In this document: positions 17,202 to 26,237 of the stretch, one piece after another
Layout: the number at the start of each line of letters is the position of its first letter
Numbering within the stretch: the stretch's first letter is position 1
Source of the DNA: Teichococcus wenyumeiae
Lineage (GTDB): Bacteria; Pseudomonadota; Alphaproteobacteria; Acetobacterales; Acetobacteraceae
Reading direction: 5' to 3'
Length of the DNA: 64,000 nucleotides
Assembly: GCF_003696345.1 (NCBI RefSeq)
Contig: NZ_RFLX01000014.1
Location: 84,089 to 148,088, forward strand
Position numbers and translations under genes: made by a program
The notes under the pieces: model-generated
The model's database searches: none
The model's input: only the letters and a program-made list of their open reading frames with translations
What the model was told of the DNA's origin: nothing

Positions 17202-18728
17202 ATGGCCCTGCGCCGCAACAGGGAGGGGCTGAACGCCTGGCCCGGCTACGTGGACGCCCTGTCCACCCTGCTGATGGTGTTGATTTTTGTTCTTCTGGTC
17301 TTCGTGCTGGCGCAGGGCTTCCTTTCCGTCGCCCTCTCCTCGCGCGACCAGGCGCTGGACCGGCTGAACCGGCAGGTGGCGGAACTGGCCGACCTGCTGG
17401 CGCTGGAACGCAATTCCGGCGAGGAGCTGCGCGGCCGCCTGTCCCGCATGACCGAGGAACTGCGCAGCGCCACCGGCGCCCGTGACGCCGCCCTGGCGCA
17501 ACTGGGCGGCCTGCGCGACGAGCGGGACCGCCAGAGCGCCGACCGGGACGCCACCCGCGCCGACCGCGACCGCCTCGCGGCGCGCCTCGCGGACCTGGAG
17601 GCCTCCTCCCGCGGCGCCGGCGAACGCATCGCCAGCCTGGAGGAGCGGCTGGCCGAGGCCCTTTCCCGCGCCGAGGCGCGCGGGGGAGATGCCGCGGCCT
17701 CCGTACGGGAGCTGACCGAGGCGCGCAGGCAACTGGCCGGTGAGCGGGAGGCCCTGACGGCGACCCGCCGGCAACTGGCGGAGCAGCAGGCCCGCGCCGG
17801 CAGCGCCGAGACGGCGCGCGACCAGCGGGCCGCCGAACTGGCTGCTGCCCGCGCCGACCTGGACCGCATGCGGCAGGCCATGGCGGAACTGGACCGGACG
17901 GTGCAGGCCGACCGCGCCACCATCGCCACCCGGCTCTCCGACATCGCCCGGCTGAACGAACAGGTCCGCGCCCTGACCGCGCTGCGGGACGAGCTGGAGC
18001 AGCGTGCCCAGACCGCCCTGAACCAATCGGCCACCACCGAGGAAGCCCGCCGCAAGGCCGAGGAAGAAGCTTCCGGCCATGCCCGGCTGGCCGAAAGCGC
18101 CCGCGCCCAGGTGGCGCTGCTGACGCAACAGGTGGCGCAGCTTCGGGCCGAATTGTCCCGCGTCGCCGCGCTGCTGGATGCCGAGGAGGACGCCGGGCGC
18201 GACAAGGACGCGCAGATCACCGCCCTGGGCCAGCGGCTGAATGCCGCCCTGGCGGCGCGGGTGGAGGAATTGCAGCGCTACCGCAGCGACTTCTTCGGCC
18301 GCCTGCGCGACGTGCTGGGCACCCGGCCGGAAGTGCGCATCGTCGGCGACCGCTTCGTGTTCCAGAGCGAGGTTCTGTTCCCGGTGGGCAGCGCCGAGCT
18401 TTCCGCTTCCGGCCGGCAGCAACTGCGGCAGTTGGCGGCGGTGCTGCTGGATGTCAGCACGCGCTTCCCGGCCGACCTGCCCTGGATTCTGCGCGTGGAT
18501 GGCCATGCCGACCGCAGCCCGCTCAGCGGCAGCGGCCGCTATGCCAGCAACTGGGAGCTTTCGGCGGCACGCGCCATCGCCGTGGCGCAGTTGCTGATCG
18601 GCGAAGGGCTGCCGGCCAACCACGTGGCCGCCGCCGCCTTCGGCGACAACCAGCCGCTGGACCCCGGCGACGGTCCCGACGCCCTGGCGCGCAACCGCCG
18701 GATCGAGCTGCGGCTTACCGACCGGTAG
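17202..18728 (+). CDS. MotB/OmpA-like protein with long coiled coil
   Basis: This 508-residue protein has one N-terminal membrane helix (about 20-40). It is preceded by WPGYVDAL, whose Asp18 matches the proton-binding Asp of MotB/ExbD. About 320 residues of heptad-rich, Arg/Glu/Ala-rich coiled coil follow (about 45-360). The C-terminal OmpA/MotB domain runs from about 375 to 508, with VLFPVGSAELSASGRQQL, VDGHADRSPL and ARNRRIEL for peptidoglycan binding. The coiled coil could span much of the periplasm. It pairs with the MotA-like protein upstream. The 3' end overlaps the convergent desaturase gene by 14 bases. Confidence 0.85.
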   Translation: MALRRNREGLNAWPGYVDALSTLLMVLIFVLLVFVLAQGFLSVALSSRDQALDRLNRQVAELADLLALERNSGEELRGRLSRMTEELRSATGARDAALAQLGGLRDERDRQSADRDATRADRDRLAARLADLEASSRGAGERIASLEERLAEALSRAEARGGDAAASVRELTEARRQLAGEREALTATRRQLAEQQARAGSAETARDQRAAELAAARADLDRMRQAMAELDRTVQADRATIATRLSDIARLNEQVRALTALRDELEQRAQTALNQSATTEEARRKAEEEASGHARLAESARAQVALLTQQVAQLRAELSRVAALLDAEEDAGRDKDAQITALGQRLNAALAARVEELQRYRSDFFGRLRDVLGTRPEVRIVGDRFVFQSEVLFPVGSAELSASGRQQLRQLAAVLLDVSTRFPADLPWILRVDGHADRSPLSGSGRYASNWELSAARAIAVAQLLIGEGLPANHVAAAAFGDNQPLDPGDGPDALARNRRIELRLTDR

Positions 18729-19785
18729 CGGGGGCGATGCCGCCGAAGAGGCGGATCAACAGCCCGCTCATGCCCCGGTAATTGGCGCGGTGGAAGGCGG
18801 AGGTCATGGGCATTTCCGCCGCCAGCCGCCGGTGCGCCTCGCCCAGCGCGTGGTAGGGCAGGCCCGGCAGCAGGTGGTGCAGCGCGTGGTAGCGCAGGCC
18901 CACCGGCGCCCAGAGCGCCGGCAGCAGGCCCGGCGGCGGCACATTGACGCTGTCCAGGTACTGCTCGGCGATGCTGATGGGCTCGCCCTCGTTTTCCCAG
19001 AGATGTGCCACCAGGGTGCGAAGCTGGTTGAGCACCGCGACGCCCGAGGTCACCAGCAGGAAGGTGACAAAGGCCCCCGTGGCCAGGAAGCCGGCGGCGA
19101 TCAGCGCCCAGGCCCAGAGGCAGGCGACGGCTTCCCACAGCAGCCAGTCCTGCTTCGCCTTGCCTTCCGGCGGCTTGCGGCGGAAGGCGGGGTCGATGGC
19201 CAGGGCCGAATAGCGTTCCACCACCACACGCCGCAGCGGCGGCACCAGGGCGGAGAGCGGCGCCAGCACGGCATAGCGCAGCAGCAGCGCCACCGGCGCC
19301 AGGGCCGAGGCCAGCAGGAAGAGCGCCACCGTCCAGGGCTTCATCAGCGCCAGCGGCAGGTATTCCGGGTCCTCGGCGGTGCCGTAGCGGGTGCGGGCAT
19401 GGTGCAGGTTGTGCACGCCCTCATACATGAAGGAGGGCACCAGCATCGGCACGCCCACCAGCAGGTTCCAGCCGGTGCGGAAGCCGGGCACGGCGCCGGG
19501 CTTCAGATGCGTCAGCTCATGGATGAAGCTCAGCGCCCGGTAGAGCGCCAGCACCGAGGCCAGCCCCGCCGCCAGCTTCACCCCCAGCGGCGCCGCCAGG
19601 ATGGCCAGCGCCAGCGCGCTGTAGCCGATGCCGGTGGAAAGCAGCAGGTCCGCCCAGTAGACTCCGGGCTTGGCTGTGCCGAGGTCGCGCGTCAGCTTGG
19701 CGGCGGTGCGGATGAGCTGGTCGTCATCCGGCACCGGGGCGGCCTTGGGGCGGTCCATCGCCGCATCCTGCGTCAGGGTCTGCAT
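18715..19785 (-). CDS. Membrane fatty acid desaturase
   Basis: This 356-residue protein has the three histidine boxes of membrane di-iron desaturases: HELTH (near residue 95), HNLHHAR (near 130) and HALHHLLPGLPYH near the C-terminus, plus several hydrophobic helices. It should introduce a double bond into an acyl chain in the membrane. The frame stays open far upstream, but the ATG at 19785 follows AGGAG and begins the conserved region. It is transcribed divergently from the hydroxyacid dehydrogenase. The position of desaturation is not readable. Confidence 0.88.
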   Translation of the reverse strand: MQTLTQDAAMDRPKAAPVPDDDQLIRTAAKLTRDLGTAKPGVYWADLLLSTGIGYSALALAILAAPLGVKLAAGLASVLALYRALSFIHELTHLKPGAVPGFRTGWNLLVGVPMLVPSFMYEGVHNLHHARTRYGTAEDPEYLPLALMKPWTVALFLLASALAPVALLLRYAVLAPLSALVPPLRRVVVERYSALAIDPAFRRKPPEGKAKQDWLLWEAVACLWAWALIAAGFLATGAFVTFLLVTSGVAVLNQLRTLVAHLWENEGEPISIAEQYLDSVNVPPPGLLPALWAPVGLRYHALHHLLPGLPYHALGEAHRRLAAEMPMTSAFHRANYRGMSGLLIRLFGGIAPATGR

Positions 19786-19923
19786 GCTCTGACACTCCTG
19801 CGCCGCGGGGGGCGGCGTCAATATTTCACCCTGTGCGACAAGGCAGCCATGTTGATGCGTCCTGCGGCAATTTAGCGCAGACAGGGCATTTTCGGCCGCC
19901 TCGTTACGGATTATGCCTGGGAC

Positions 19924-20892
19924 ATGAGCGAAAAGATCATCGTCCTCGACCCGATCACGCCCTCCACCGCCGAGCGGATGCGGGCGTTGTTGCCCCCAGG
20001 CCTGACGCTGGACCACGCCAAGACCCGCGACTACGCGGAGTTGAAGGCGCTGGTGGCCGAGGCGGATTACATCGTCTCCGGCCAGATCCCGGTGGATGCC
20101 GACCTGCTGGCCGCCGCCGGCAAGGCCAAGCTGCTCCACAAGTGGGGCGTGGGCGTCGACAATTTCGACCTGGAAGCCGCCAAGGCGCAGGGCGTGACCG
20201 TCGCCCGCACCACAGGCAGCAATGCGGTACCGGTGGCGGAATTCGCAGTCGGGCTGATGATCGCGCTGCTGCGCAACCTCGCCTTCGGCCATGCCACCCT
20301 GCGCGAGAACGGCGCCTGGCGCACCACCACCCTGCCCAAGGAAAGCCTGATGATCTCGGGCAAGACCGTGGGCATCATCGGCTATGGCGCCATCGGGCAG
20401 AATGTGGCGCGGATGGTGAAGGCCTTCGGCTGCCCCGTGCTCTACAACAAGACCCGCCCGCTGAGCGCCGAGGAAGAGGCGGCCCAGGGCGTGCGCTTCG
20501 CCACCGTGCCGGAGATCCTGGCGCAGTGCGACATCGTCTCCCTCCATTGCCCGATGACGCCGCAGACCAAGGGGATGATCGACCGCAAGGCCCTGCAGTC
20601 CATGAAGCCCAAGGCCGTGCTGATCAACTGCGCCCGCGGCGGCGTGGTGATCGAGAGCGACCTGGTGGAGGCGCTGAAGGCCAAGGAGATCCTGGGCGCC
20701 GCCACCGATGTCTACGAGACCGAGCCGGTGCCAGCCGACCACCCGCTGCTGAAGCTGGATAACGCGGTGGTCACGCCGCATATCGCGGCCATGGCGGCGG
20801 ATAACTTCGCCAGCACCATCAACCAGATGTGGGGCAACATCCACGCCGTGGCCCAGGGCGGCCGGGTGGCGGAGAACGACTTCGTCTGCTGA
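19924..20892 (+). CDS. D-isomer-specific 2-hydroxyacid dehydrogenase
   Basis: This 322-residue enzyme has the NAD-binding fold GIIGYGAIGQNVA and the catalytic triad in place: Arg in NCARGGVV, Glu in YETEPVP and His in VTPHIAAMA. It should reduce a 2-keto acid or oxidise a D-2-hydroxyacid with NAD(H); phosphoglycerate, glyoxylate or other acids are possible. It is a single gene, transcribed divergently from the desaturase. A second member of the family lies at 62445-63434. Confidence 0.9.
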   Translation: MSEKIIVLDPITPSTAERMRALLPPGLTLDHAKTRDYAELKALVAEADYIVSGQIPVDADLLAAAGKAKLLHKWGVGVDNFDLEAAKAQGVTVARTTGSNAVPVAEFAVGLMIALLRNLAFGHATLRENGAWRTTTLPKESLMISGKTVGIIGYGAIGQNVARMVKAFGCPVLYNKTRPLSAEEEAAQGVRFATVPEILAQCDIVSLHCPMTPQTKGMIDRKALQSMKPKAVLINCARGGVVIESDLVEALKAKEILGAATDVYETEPVPADHPLLKLDNAVVTPHIAAMAADNFASTINQMWGNIHAVAQGGRVAENDFVC

Positions 20893-20900
20893 GCGGCCGG

Positions 20901-20920
20901 GCGCGGGCCCCGGCCCGCGC
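20901..20920. terminator. Bidirectional GC-rich hairpin between convergent genes
   Basis: GCGCGGGC and GCCCGCGC form an 8-base stem with a 4-base loop between the dehydrogenase stop and the stop of the DUF1491 gene on the other strand. T runs are weak on both sides, so termination is only plausible. Confidence 0.4.
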
Positions 20921-20925
20921 CGCTT

Positions 20926-21258
20926 CTAGATCAGCCTTGCCTCGAAGGGCGGCACGAAGTCCGGCGCCTCGAACTCGATGACCCAGAGGTCGGGGTCGCG
21001 CGCCGTCTGGCGGGCGACATAGGCATCGGCTTCCGGCTCCGGCACCGGGTCCTTGCCGGTGCCGCGCATCCAGGCGGGGCGGCCCTCGGCGTCCCGCGTC
21101 TGGACCAGCACCACGCAGCCTTCCCGCCCCCGCAGCACGCAGAGGATGCCGCCCGCATCCTCGTCCCCCTTGCGCAGCACCATGGCGGGGCGTCCGGCCA
21201 GGTCCGCCATGCGGATGGCCATGCTGGCCCAAAGGCCGGCCTTCAGTCTCGGTTCCAT
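20926..21258 (-). CDS. DUF1491 family protein
   Basis: This 110-residue protein is a close match to the DUF1491 family of alphaproteobacteria, with MEPRLKAGLWASMAIRMADL, GILCVLRGREGC and WVIEFEAPDFVPPF. It has no signal peptide or membrane segment and is probably cytoplasmic. Function is unknown. The ATG at 21258 is chosen because the family starts there; a GTG two codons earlier is possible. Confidence 0.85.
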   Translation of the reverse strand: MEPRLKAGLWASMAIRMADLAGRPAMVLRKGDEDAGGILCVLRGREGCVVLVQTRDAEGRPAWMRGTGKDPVPEPEADAYVARQTARDPDLWVIEFEAPDFVPPFEARLI

Positions 21259-21369
21259 GCACACCAGGGAAGGCTAGCACCGGCCGATGCGCAAGCCCCT
21301 TGATGCGACGGGCCGCAGCGGGCATCTGGCGCATGCGGCACCAACTGGCCGCGCAGGGACCGAGCATCG

Positions 21370-21597
21370 ATGGCCAAGACGAGCGACACCACCGCCCCCC
21401 GCATGAGCGAGGGCCAGCGCGCCTATGAAGCCAAGCGCGCCGCCAAGGCCGGCAAGACGCTGGAGCAGTGGCTGAAGCTGAAGGCGCAGGAGCGCGAGGC
21501 CCTGCTGGCCGCCGCCGCCAAGGCCGCCCCCTCGGCCGAGCCGAAGAAGCAGGGCTTCTTTGCCCGCCTGATGCAGAAGGCCACCAAGCCGCTCTGA
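21370..21597 (+). CDS. Small basic helical protein
   Basis: This 75-residue protein is rich in Lys, Ala and Glu. Residues about 12-50 look like one long amphipathic helix (MSEGQRAYEAKRAAKAGKTL then EQWLKLKAQEREALLAAA), and the tail KKQGFFARLMQKATKPL is basic and amphipathic. Similar short proteins occur across alphaproteobacteria without a known role. The ATG follows GGGACCGAGC. It is convergent with the cytochrome b561 gene, five bases away. Confidence 0.7.
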   Translation: MAKTSDTTAPRMSEGQRAYEAKRAAKAGKTLEQWLKLKAQEREALLAAAAKAAPSAEPKKQGFFARLMQKATKPL

Positions 21598-21602
21598 GCC
21601 GT

Positions 21603-22127
21603 CTAGAGCATCCGCCGCAGCAGCCCGTCGCGGCGGATCAACCCGTGCCAGACCAGCGCGGCGCCGGCATGCAGCAGCACCAGCAGGCCGAGCGTCAGGG
21701 CCACCCAGCCGTGCAGGCTGGTCAGGCCCGGGGCGATGGCTTGGTTCTCGCCGATCAGCGCCGGCAGGGGCAGCAGGCCGAAAAGGCTGGGCGGAAAGCC
21801 CCAGGCCGTGGTGGCCAGCATGCCCAGCACCGGCTGCACCAGCAGCAGCAGATAGAGCGCCGCGTGGTTCGCCAGGGCGATCCGGGCCAGGATGGCGGGC
21901 TGCACCGGCCCACCGGGCGGCGGCGGGTGGCGCCAGCGCCAGAACAGGCGGAACAGCGTCAGCGGCAGCAGCAGGAAGCCCAGGCTTTCATGCCACATAT
22001 AGAGCCGCAGCTTCAGCGCCTCGTCCTCCGGCGGCGCCCATCCCAGCCACAGGCCCAGGGGCGCGAGGCCCAGCAGCAGCGCCACTGTCAGCCAGTGCAG
22101 CAGGCGGGCCGTGCGGGTGTAGCGCAT
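21603..22127 (-). CDS. Cytochrome b561 family protein
   Basis: This 174-residue protein has four membrane helices with histidines placed as haem b ligands: TARLLHWLT (helix 1), YMWHESLGF (helix 2), ALANHAALY (helix 3) and LTSLHGWVAL (helix 4). It resembles the YodB/CybB group of prokaryotic cytochrome b561 and should move electrons in the inner membrane. The ATG at 22127 follows GGAAGG; the longer upstream frame is unlikely. Its start codon shares a CATG with the divergent DUF429 gene. Confidence 0.85.
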   Translation of the reverse strand: MRYTRTARLLHWLTVALLLGLAPLGLWLGWAPPEDEALKLRLYMWHESLGFLLLPLTLFRLFWRWRHPPPPGGPVQPAILARIALANHAALYLLLLVQPVLGMLATTAWGFPPSLFGLLPLPALIGENQAIAPGLTSLHGWVALTLGLLVLLHAGAALVWHGLIRRDGLLRRML

Positions 22128-23094
22128 GGCTGAACCTTCCCTGATAGCGGCACATGCCGATTGGAGCGTCGATCCCGGCAAGCGATGGGTCAGCATCGCC
22201 TTCTGCCGGGACGGCATCTGGCAGGCCGAGGCTCCCGCGCCGGTCGGCGACCCTAGCATATTGGTGCGCCGGCTGCTGGAACATGGCGCGCCGCTGCTGC
22301 TGGGGCTCGACCTGCCGCTGGGCCTGCCGCGCGCCTATGCCGCCGGGCGGGATGAAGCCGGCTTCCTGCCCTTCCTGCGCGGGCTGGCCGGGACGCCGGA
22401 TTTCTTCCGTGTCGCCGCCGGGCTGGAGGAGGTCTCGGCCCAGCGCCCCTTCTACCCGGCGCGCGGCACCAAGGGCATGACGCGCGCGGCGCATGCGGCG
22501 GCGTTGGGCATGGCGGGCGCGGCGGGGCTTTCCCGCCTCTGCGACCTCGCCACCACCGAGCGCCCGGCCGGCGCGCCATTGTTCTGGACCCTCGGCGCTA
22601 ACCAGACCGGCAAGGCCGCCATCAGCGCCTGGCGGGACTGGCTCTCCCCTGCCCTGGCCTTCGGCGCGCCCTACCGGCTCTGGCCCTTCGAGGGGCTGGT
22701 GCGGGATCTGCTGGCGCCGGGCGTGGCGGTGCTGGCGGAAACCTATCCGGCGGAGGCGATGCGGCATCTCGGCGTGAAGCTCGCCGGCAGCAAGCGGGCG
22801 CGGGAAGCGCGGCTCGCCGCCGCCCCTTCCCTGCACCTGGCCATGGCGCGCCTCGGCGTACGGCCCGGCGCGGCGCTGGAACGGGCGATGGAGCATGGCT
22901 TCGGCACGGATGCGGTGGCCGAGGACCGGTTCGACAGCCTGCTCGGGCTGCTCTGCGTCATCGGCGTGCTGTCAGGGGCGCGGCCGGATGTGGTGCCGGA
23001 AGACCCCTGGGTGCGGCATTGGGAAGGCTGGGTGCTGGGGCAGGCCGCGATCCCGGCCCACCCCGCGCCCATTCCCTACGCGGCGGGCTTGTAG
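22126..23094 (+). CDS. DUF429 domain protein
   Basis: This 322-residue protein has DUF429-like features: an early AHADWSVDPGKRWVSIAF strand, then LLLGLDLPLGLPRAY, AETYPAEAMRHLG and an Asp-containing DAVAEDRFDSLLGLLC helix. The fold is predicted to be RNase H-like, and its function is unknown. The ATG lies on the same CATG as the start of the cytochrome b561 gene on the other strand and has only a weak ribosome binding site, so the start is not certain. Its end overlaps panE by 19 bases. Confidence 0.7.
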   Translation: MAEPSLIAAHADWSVDPGKRWVSIAFCRDGIWQAEAPAPVGDPSILVRRLLEHGAPLLLGLDLPLGLPRAYAAGRDEAGFLPFLRGLAGTPDFFRVAAGLEEVSAQRPFYPARGTKGMTRAAHAAALGMAGAAGLSRLCDLATTERPAGAPLFWTLGANQTGKAAISAWRDWLSPALAFGAPYRLWPFEGLVRDLLAPGVAVLAETYPAEAMRHLGVKLAGSKRAREARLAAAPSLHLAMARLGVRPGAALERAMEHGFGTDAVAEDRFDSLLGLLCVIGVLSGARPDVVPEDPWVRHWEGWVLGQAAIPAHPAPIPYAAGL

Positions 23095-24059
23095 AGCCCG
23101 GCCTCGGTCGCCTGCTGCACCGCCAGCGCCACGGCGAGGTCCAGCACCGGCGTCTCCACCCCCGCCATGCGGGCCATCTCCAGCGGCACGCGGAACATGG
23201 CGGCGACTTCCATCGGCCGCCCCAGTTCCAGGTCCTGCAGGATCGAGGCCTTGTGGTTGGAACGGCTGATGGAAGCCACACGCTTCTCCGCGTCCAGGTT
23301 CACGTCATGGCCCAGCGCCCGGGCGATGGCGTTGCACTCCTGCAGGGCGCGCACCATGGCCGTGCGCACCACCGGGTCCCGCGCCGCGCCGCCGGAACCC
23401 ATGCGGGAGAGGATGGCGAAGGGCCCGAAGGCGAGGTTCATGGCCAGCTTGGTCCAGATCTCGCCACGGATGTCCTGCGTCACCTCGCCGCCCATGCCGC
23501 CCTTCTTCAAGACTTCGGCGATGGCCTCGGCGCGCGGGCTGGCGCTGCCGTCGGGCTCGCCCAGCACCACGCGGTTGGTCGCGTTCTCCACGAAGATATG
23601 GCCGGGCTGCTTCACGGTGCAGGCGGAATAGACCACGCCGCCCAGCGTCCGCTCCACGCCCACCGCCTTGCGGATGGCCTCGCCGGGGTCGATCTCCGGC
23701 AGGCGGCGGCCATCCAGCGCGCCGCCGTGGCGGTCGAAATACCACCAGGGGATGCCGTTCATGACGAAGGCGACGGTGGTCTCCGGCCCCAGCAGCGGGC
23801 CGATCGCCTCCGCGACGCTGGGCAGCGCCGGCGCCTTGACGGTGACGATCACCGCATCCTGCACGCCCAGCTCCTGCGGGCTGCCGACGCGGGGGTGGAC
23901 CTTGTGCGTGCCGTCCTTGGCCTCGACGGTCAGGCCCTCGGCGGCCATGGCGTCACGATGCGCGCCGCGCGCCACCACCGAGACATCCGCCCCGCCCAGT
24001 GCCAGCCGCGTCGCCACATGGCCGCCGATGGCACCGGCGCCGAATACGCAGATTTTCAT
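23076..24059 (-). CDS. panE: 2-Dehydropantoate 2-reductase (ApbA/PanE family)
   Basis: This 327-residue protein has the N-terminal NADPH fold KICVFGAGAIGGHVATRLAL, a central VAFVMNGIPWWYF and the catalytic lysine region GEIWTKLAMNLAFGPF. Canonical PanE reduces ketopantoate to pantoate for coenzyme A. The family also contains reductases of other 2-keto acids, and the adjacent M20 amidohydrolase (14 bases upstream, same strand) suggests a catabolic rather than coenzyme A role. The symbol is therefore tentative. Confidence 0.75.
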   Translation of the reverse strand: MKICVFGAGAIGGHVATRLALGGADVSVVARGAHRDAMAAEGLTVEAKDGTHKVHPRVGSPQELGVQDAVIVTVKAPALPSVAEAIGPLLGPETTVAFVMNGIPWWYFDRHGGALDGRRLPEIDPGEAIRKAVGVERTLGGVVYSACTVKQPGHIFVENATNRVVLGEPDGSASPRAEAIAEVLKKGGMGGEVTQDIRGEIWTKLAMNLAFGPFAILSRMGSGGAARDPVVRTAMVRALQECNAIARALGHDVNLDAEKRVASISRSNHKASILQDLELGRPMEVAAMFRVPLEMARMAGVETPVLDLAVALAVQQATEAGLYKPAA

Positions 24060-24073
24060 TCTATGTCCTGTTC

Positions 24074-25264
24074 TCAGCCCAGCAGTTGCAGCGCGACGCG
24101 CGACAGCGCCTCCACCCCCGCCGGAATGCAGCCCTCGTCAGGCTGGTACTTGGCGTTATGCAGCGCATCCTGCCGCCCTGGCGCGGAAGAGCCAATACGC
24201 AGCTGCAACGCCGGCACCCGCGTCGCGAAGGCCGAGAAATCCTCGGAACCCATGCTGGGCTCGCCTTCATCGACGAAGTCCATGCCGAACTGGTCCGCCA
24301 GCGCGACGAGCGCCGGTTCCAGCACGCGGTCGCTGTTGAGCAGCGGCGGCACCTTGCGCTGGTAGTCCATCTGCGCCTCGACCCGCATACCGACCGCGAT
24401 GCCTTCCGCCAGGCGGCGCAGCGCGGCTTCGGCGGTATCGCGCGCCTCGGGATGCAGAGTGCGAACGGAACCCTTCAGGTGAACACGCTCAGGAATGATA
24501 TTATAGGTTGTGCCGCCGGTGGATTGGCCGATGGTGACAACCGCCGGTTGCAGCGGCTTGATCTCGCGCGAAACCACCGTCTGCGCCTGGGTCACGAAAT
24601 GCGCCGCCGCCACGATGGGGTCCACCGCCGCATAGGGATGCGCCGCATGGCCGGACTTGCCGCGGATGATCAGGTCGAACTTATCCGCTGCCGCCAGGCA
24701 GGCGCCGCGCACGTAGCCGAAGCGGCCGGTGGGCATGTCCGGGTGGTTGTGGAAGCCCAGGGCCATGTCCACGCCCTCCAGCGCGCCATCGGCGATCATG
24801 GCGTCCGCGCCTTCAAGCGTTTCCTCGGCGGGCTGGAAGACCAGGGCGACACGCCCGGCGAAATGCGGCGCCAGATCCTTCAGGACCGAAGCAACGCCCA
24901 GCAATGTAACGGTGTGGATGTCGTGCCCGCAGGCATGCATCTTGCCGTCCGTCTGGCTGGCGAAGGGCAGGCCGGTTTCCTCGTGGATCGGCAGGGCGTC
25001 CATGTCGGCGCGGATGGCCAGCGTCGGCCCGGGGCGGCCGCCCTCGATGAAGCCGAGCACGCCGGTGCGGCCGACCCCGGTGCGGTGCGCGATTCCCATG
25101 CGCTCCAGTTCCGCGGCCACGATTCCACTGGTACGCACCTCCTCGAAGGCCAGCTCAGGATGCGTGTGGATGTCGCGGCGGAGTTCCACCAGGCGCGGCG
25201 CCAGCGCCGCGGCGGCCTCGCGGATGCGGCGCGACGGGTCATTGATATGTGTAAAGTCGTTCAT
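24074..25264 (-). CDS. M20 family amidohydrolase (hippurate hydrolase-like)
   Basis: This 396-residue enzyme has the di-metal M20D pattern: RRDIHTHPELAFEE, RADMDALPIHEETG, MHACGHDIHTVTLLG, FQPAEETLEGADAMI and GSEDFSAFA. It should hydrolyse N-acyl amino acids or similar amides in the cytoplasm. The ATG at 25264 is preferred over an in-frame start 33 bases upstream because it follows AGGAT. It is transcribed divergently from TctB-TctA, so the TTT transporter may import its substrate or a related acid; that link is inference. Confidence 0.88.
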   Translation of the reverse strand: MNDFTHINDPSRRIREAAAALAPRLVELRRDIHTHPELAFEEVRTSGIVAAELERMGIAHRTGVGRTGVLGFIEGGRPGPTLAIRADMDALPIHEETGLPFASQTDGKMHACGHDIHTVTLLGVASVLKDLAPHFAGRVALVFQPAEETLEGADAMIADGALEGVDMALGFHNHPDMPTGRFGYVRGACLAAADKFDLIIRGKSGHAAHPYAAVDPIVAAAHFVTQAQTVVSREIKPLQPAVVTIGQSTGGTTYNIIPERVHLKGSVRTLHPEARDTAEAALRRLAEGIAVGMRVEAQMDYQRKVPPLLNSDRVLEPALVALADQFGMDFVDEGEPSMGSEDFSAFATRVPALQLRIGSSAPGRQDALHNAKYQPDEGCIPAGVEALSRVALQLLG

Positions 25265-25617
25265 GTTCTTGCGATCCTGAGAGGAAGGTTCGAGCAAACT
25301 GCACCTGACGCAACTTTCTTGCTACAACGAGCCGAATGAAGTTCTCTTCATCGTGAGCATGGTTATTGCCGTCGCCCGGCGATGATGACATAGGTGGCCT
25401 GCTTCGTACGAATGGGGGAGGAGGAAGCCGGCGGGGGGCAAGAAAGCCCTGGATTTTGCCGTACACGGCGGGATTGTCATCCGCTTCGAATCGCGGCACT
25501 CCGCGCTGCGCACAGGGCCAAGACTTGGCTCCGGCAACATCAACACTGACTCCCACTCGTCTTCTTCTAAGCGTTAAGGCGTGCCTGCCGCACGCGGAGG
25601 TTCAAGAAAGGATCGGC
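25265..25617. promoter_or_regulatory. Intergenic regulatory region between amidohydrolase and TctB
   Basis: This 353-base region holds no convincing gene; a 105-codon minus-strand frame in it has no family features. It contains the 16-base imperfect palindrome ATGAAGTTCTCTTCAT at 25336-25351, which could be an operator for a regulator of both divergent genes. A purine-rich AAGAAAGGA lies just before the tctB start. I could not assign clear -35/-10 boxes. Confidence 0.4.
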
Positions 25618-26214
25618 ATGAAGATCAACGCGAAAGACCTTGCCTCTGGCATCTTTCTGCTGGTGCTGGCGGGTCTCGGCCTTTGGCTGAACATGGACCA
25701 CACGCTGGGCAATGCCCGGCGCATGGGCCCTGGCTACATGCCGATGCTCGTGTTCTGGCTGGAACTCGGCCTAGGCGCCATTGTGTTTGTTACATCCTTC
25801 TTTGGCGGCACCGACCCGCTGGAGAAGTGGACCAAGATCGATTTCGTCACGCTGGCGCTGGCGATCGCCGCCGGCCTGCTGGGCTACCAGCTGCTGAGCA
25901 CGGTGCCCGCGCTGTCCACCAACTGGTACGCCCTGGGCCTGTCCATCGTCATCGCGATGTTCATCCTGGCGATCAGCCCGGGCTGGCGGGTGCTGGCCAC
26001 AGTGCTGGCCGGCATGTCCCTCTTCGGCGTGCTGCTCGATGCCGGCGGGCTGTTCCTCAGCATCGCCATCATGGTGGTCGTCGCGGCCTTCGCGGACAAG
26101 GAGCACCGTCCGCTGGGCGTTGCCGCCTGCGTCGTGTTCCTGATCGCGCTGTGCTGGTGGGTGTTCATCCACGAACTCGATATCCGCGTGAATATCTGGC
26201 CGACCTTCTTCTGA
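25618..26214 (+). CDS. tctB: TctB-like small subunit of tripartite tricarboxylate transporter
   Basis: This 198-residue protein has four to five hydrophobic helices, as expected for TctB, the small membrane subunit of TTT carriers. The start is the ATG at 25618 after AAGAAAGGA. It is followed 23 bases later by TctA. No TctC binding protein is adjacent. The substrate is a carboxylate of unknown identity. Confidence 0.85.
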   Translation: MKINAKDLASGIFLLVLAGLGLWLNMDHTLGNARRMGPGYMPMLVFWLELGLGAIVFVTSFFGGTDPLEKWTKIDFVTLALAIAAGLLGYQLLSTVPALSTNWYALGLSIVIAMFILAISPGWRVLATVLAGMSLFGVLLDAGGLFLSIAIMVVVAAFADKEHRPLGVAACVVFLIALCWWVFIHELDIRVNIWPTFF

Positions 26215-26237
26215 GCCGCCAAGGGTAGGGACGACCA

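Noticed and set aside
15439..18728. MotA/MotB-like pair as a Zorya anti-phage system
   Set aside because: Zorya needs zorC/zorD or zorE beside zorAB, and these are absent. Flanking genes are housekeeping (suhB, desaturase), and here the long extension is on the MotB-like partner, not on the MotA-like one.
25239..25556. A 105-codon minus-strand frame in the gap before tctB
   Set aside because: It has no family features or ribosome binding site and overlaps the start of the amidohydrolase gene; the region is better seen as regulatory.
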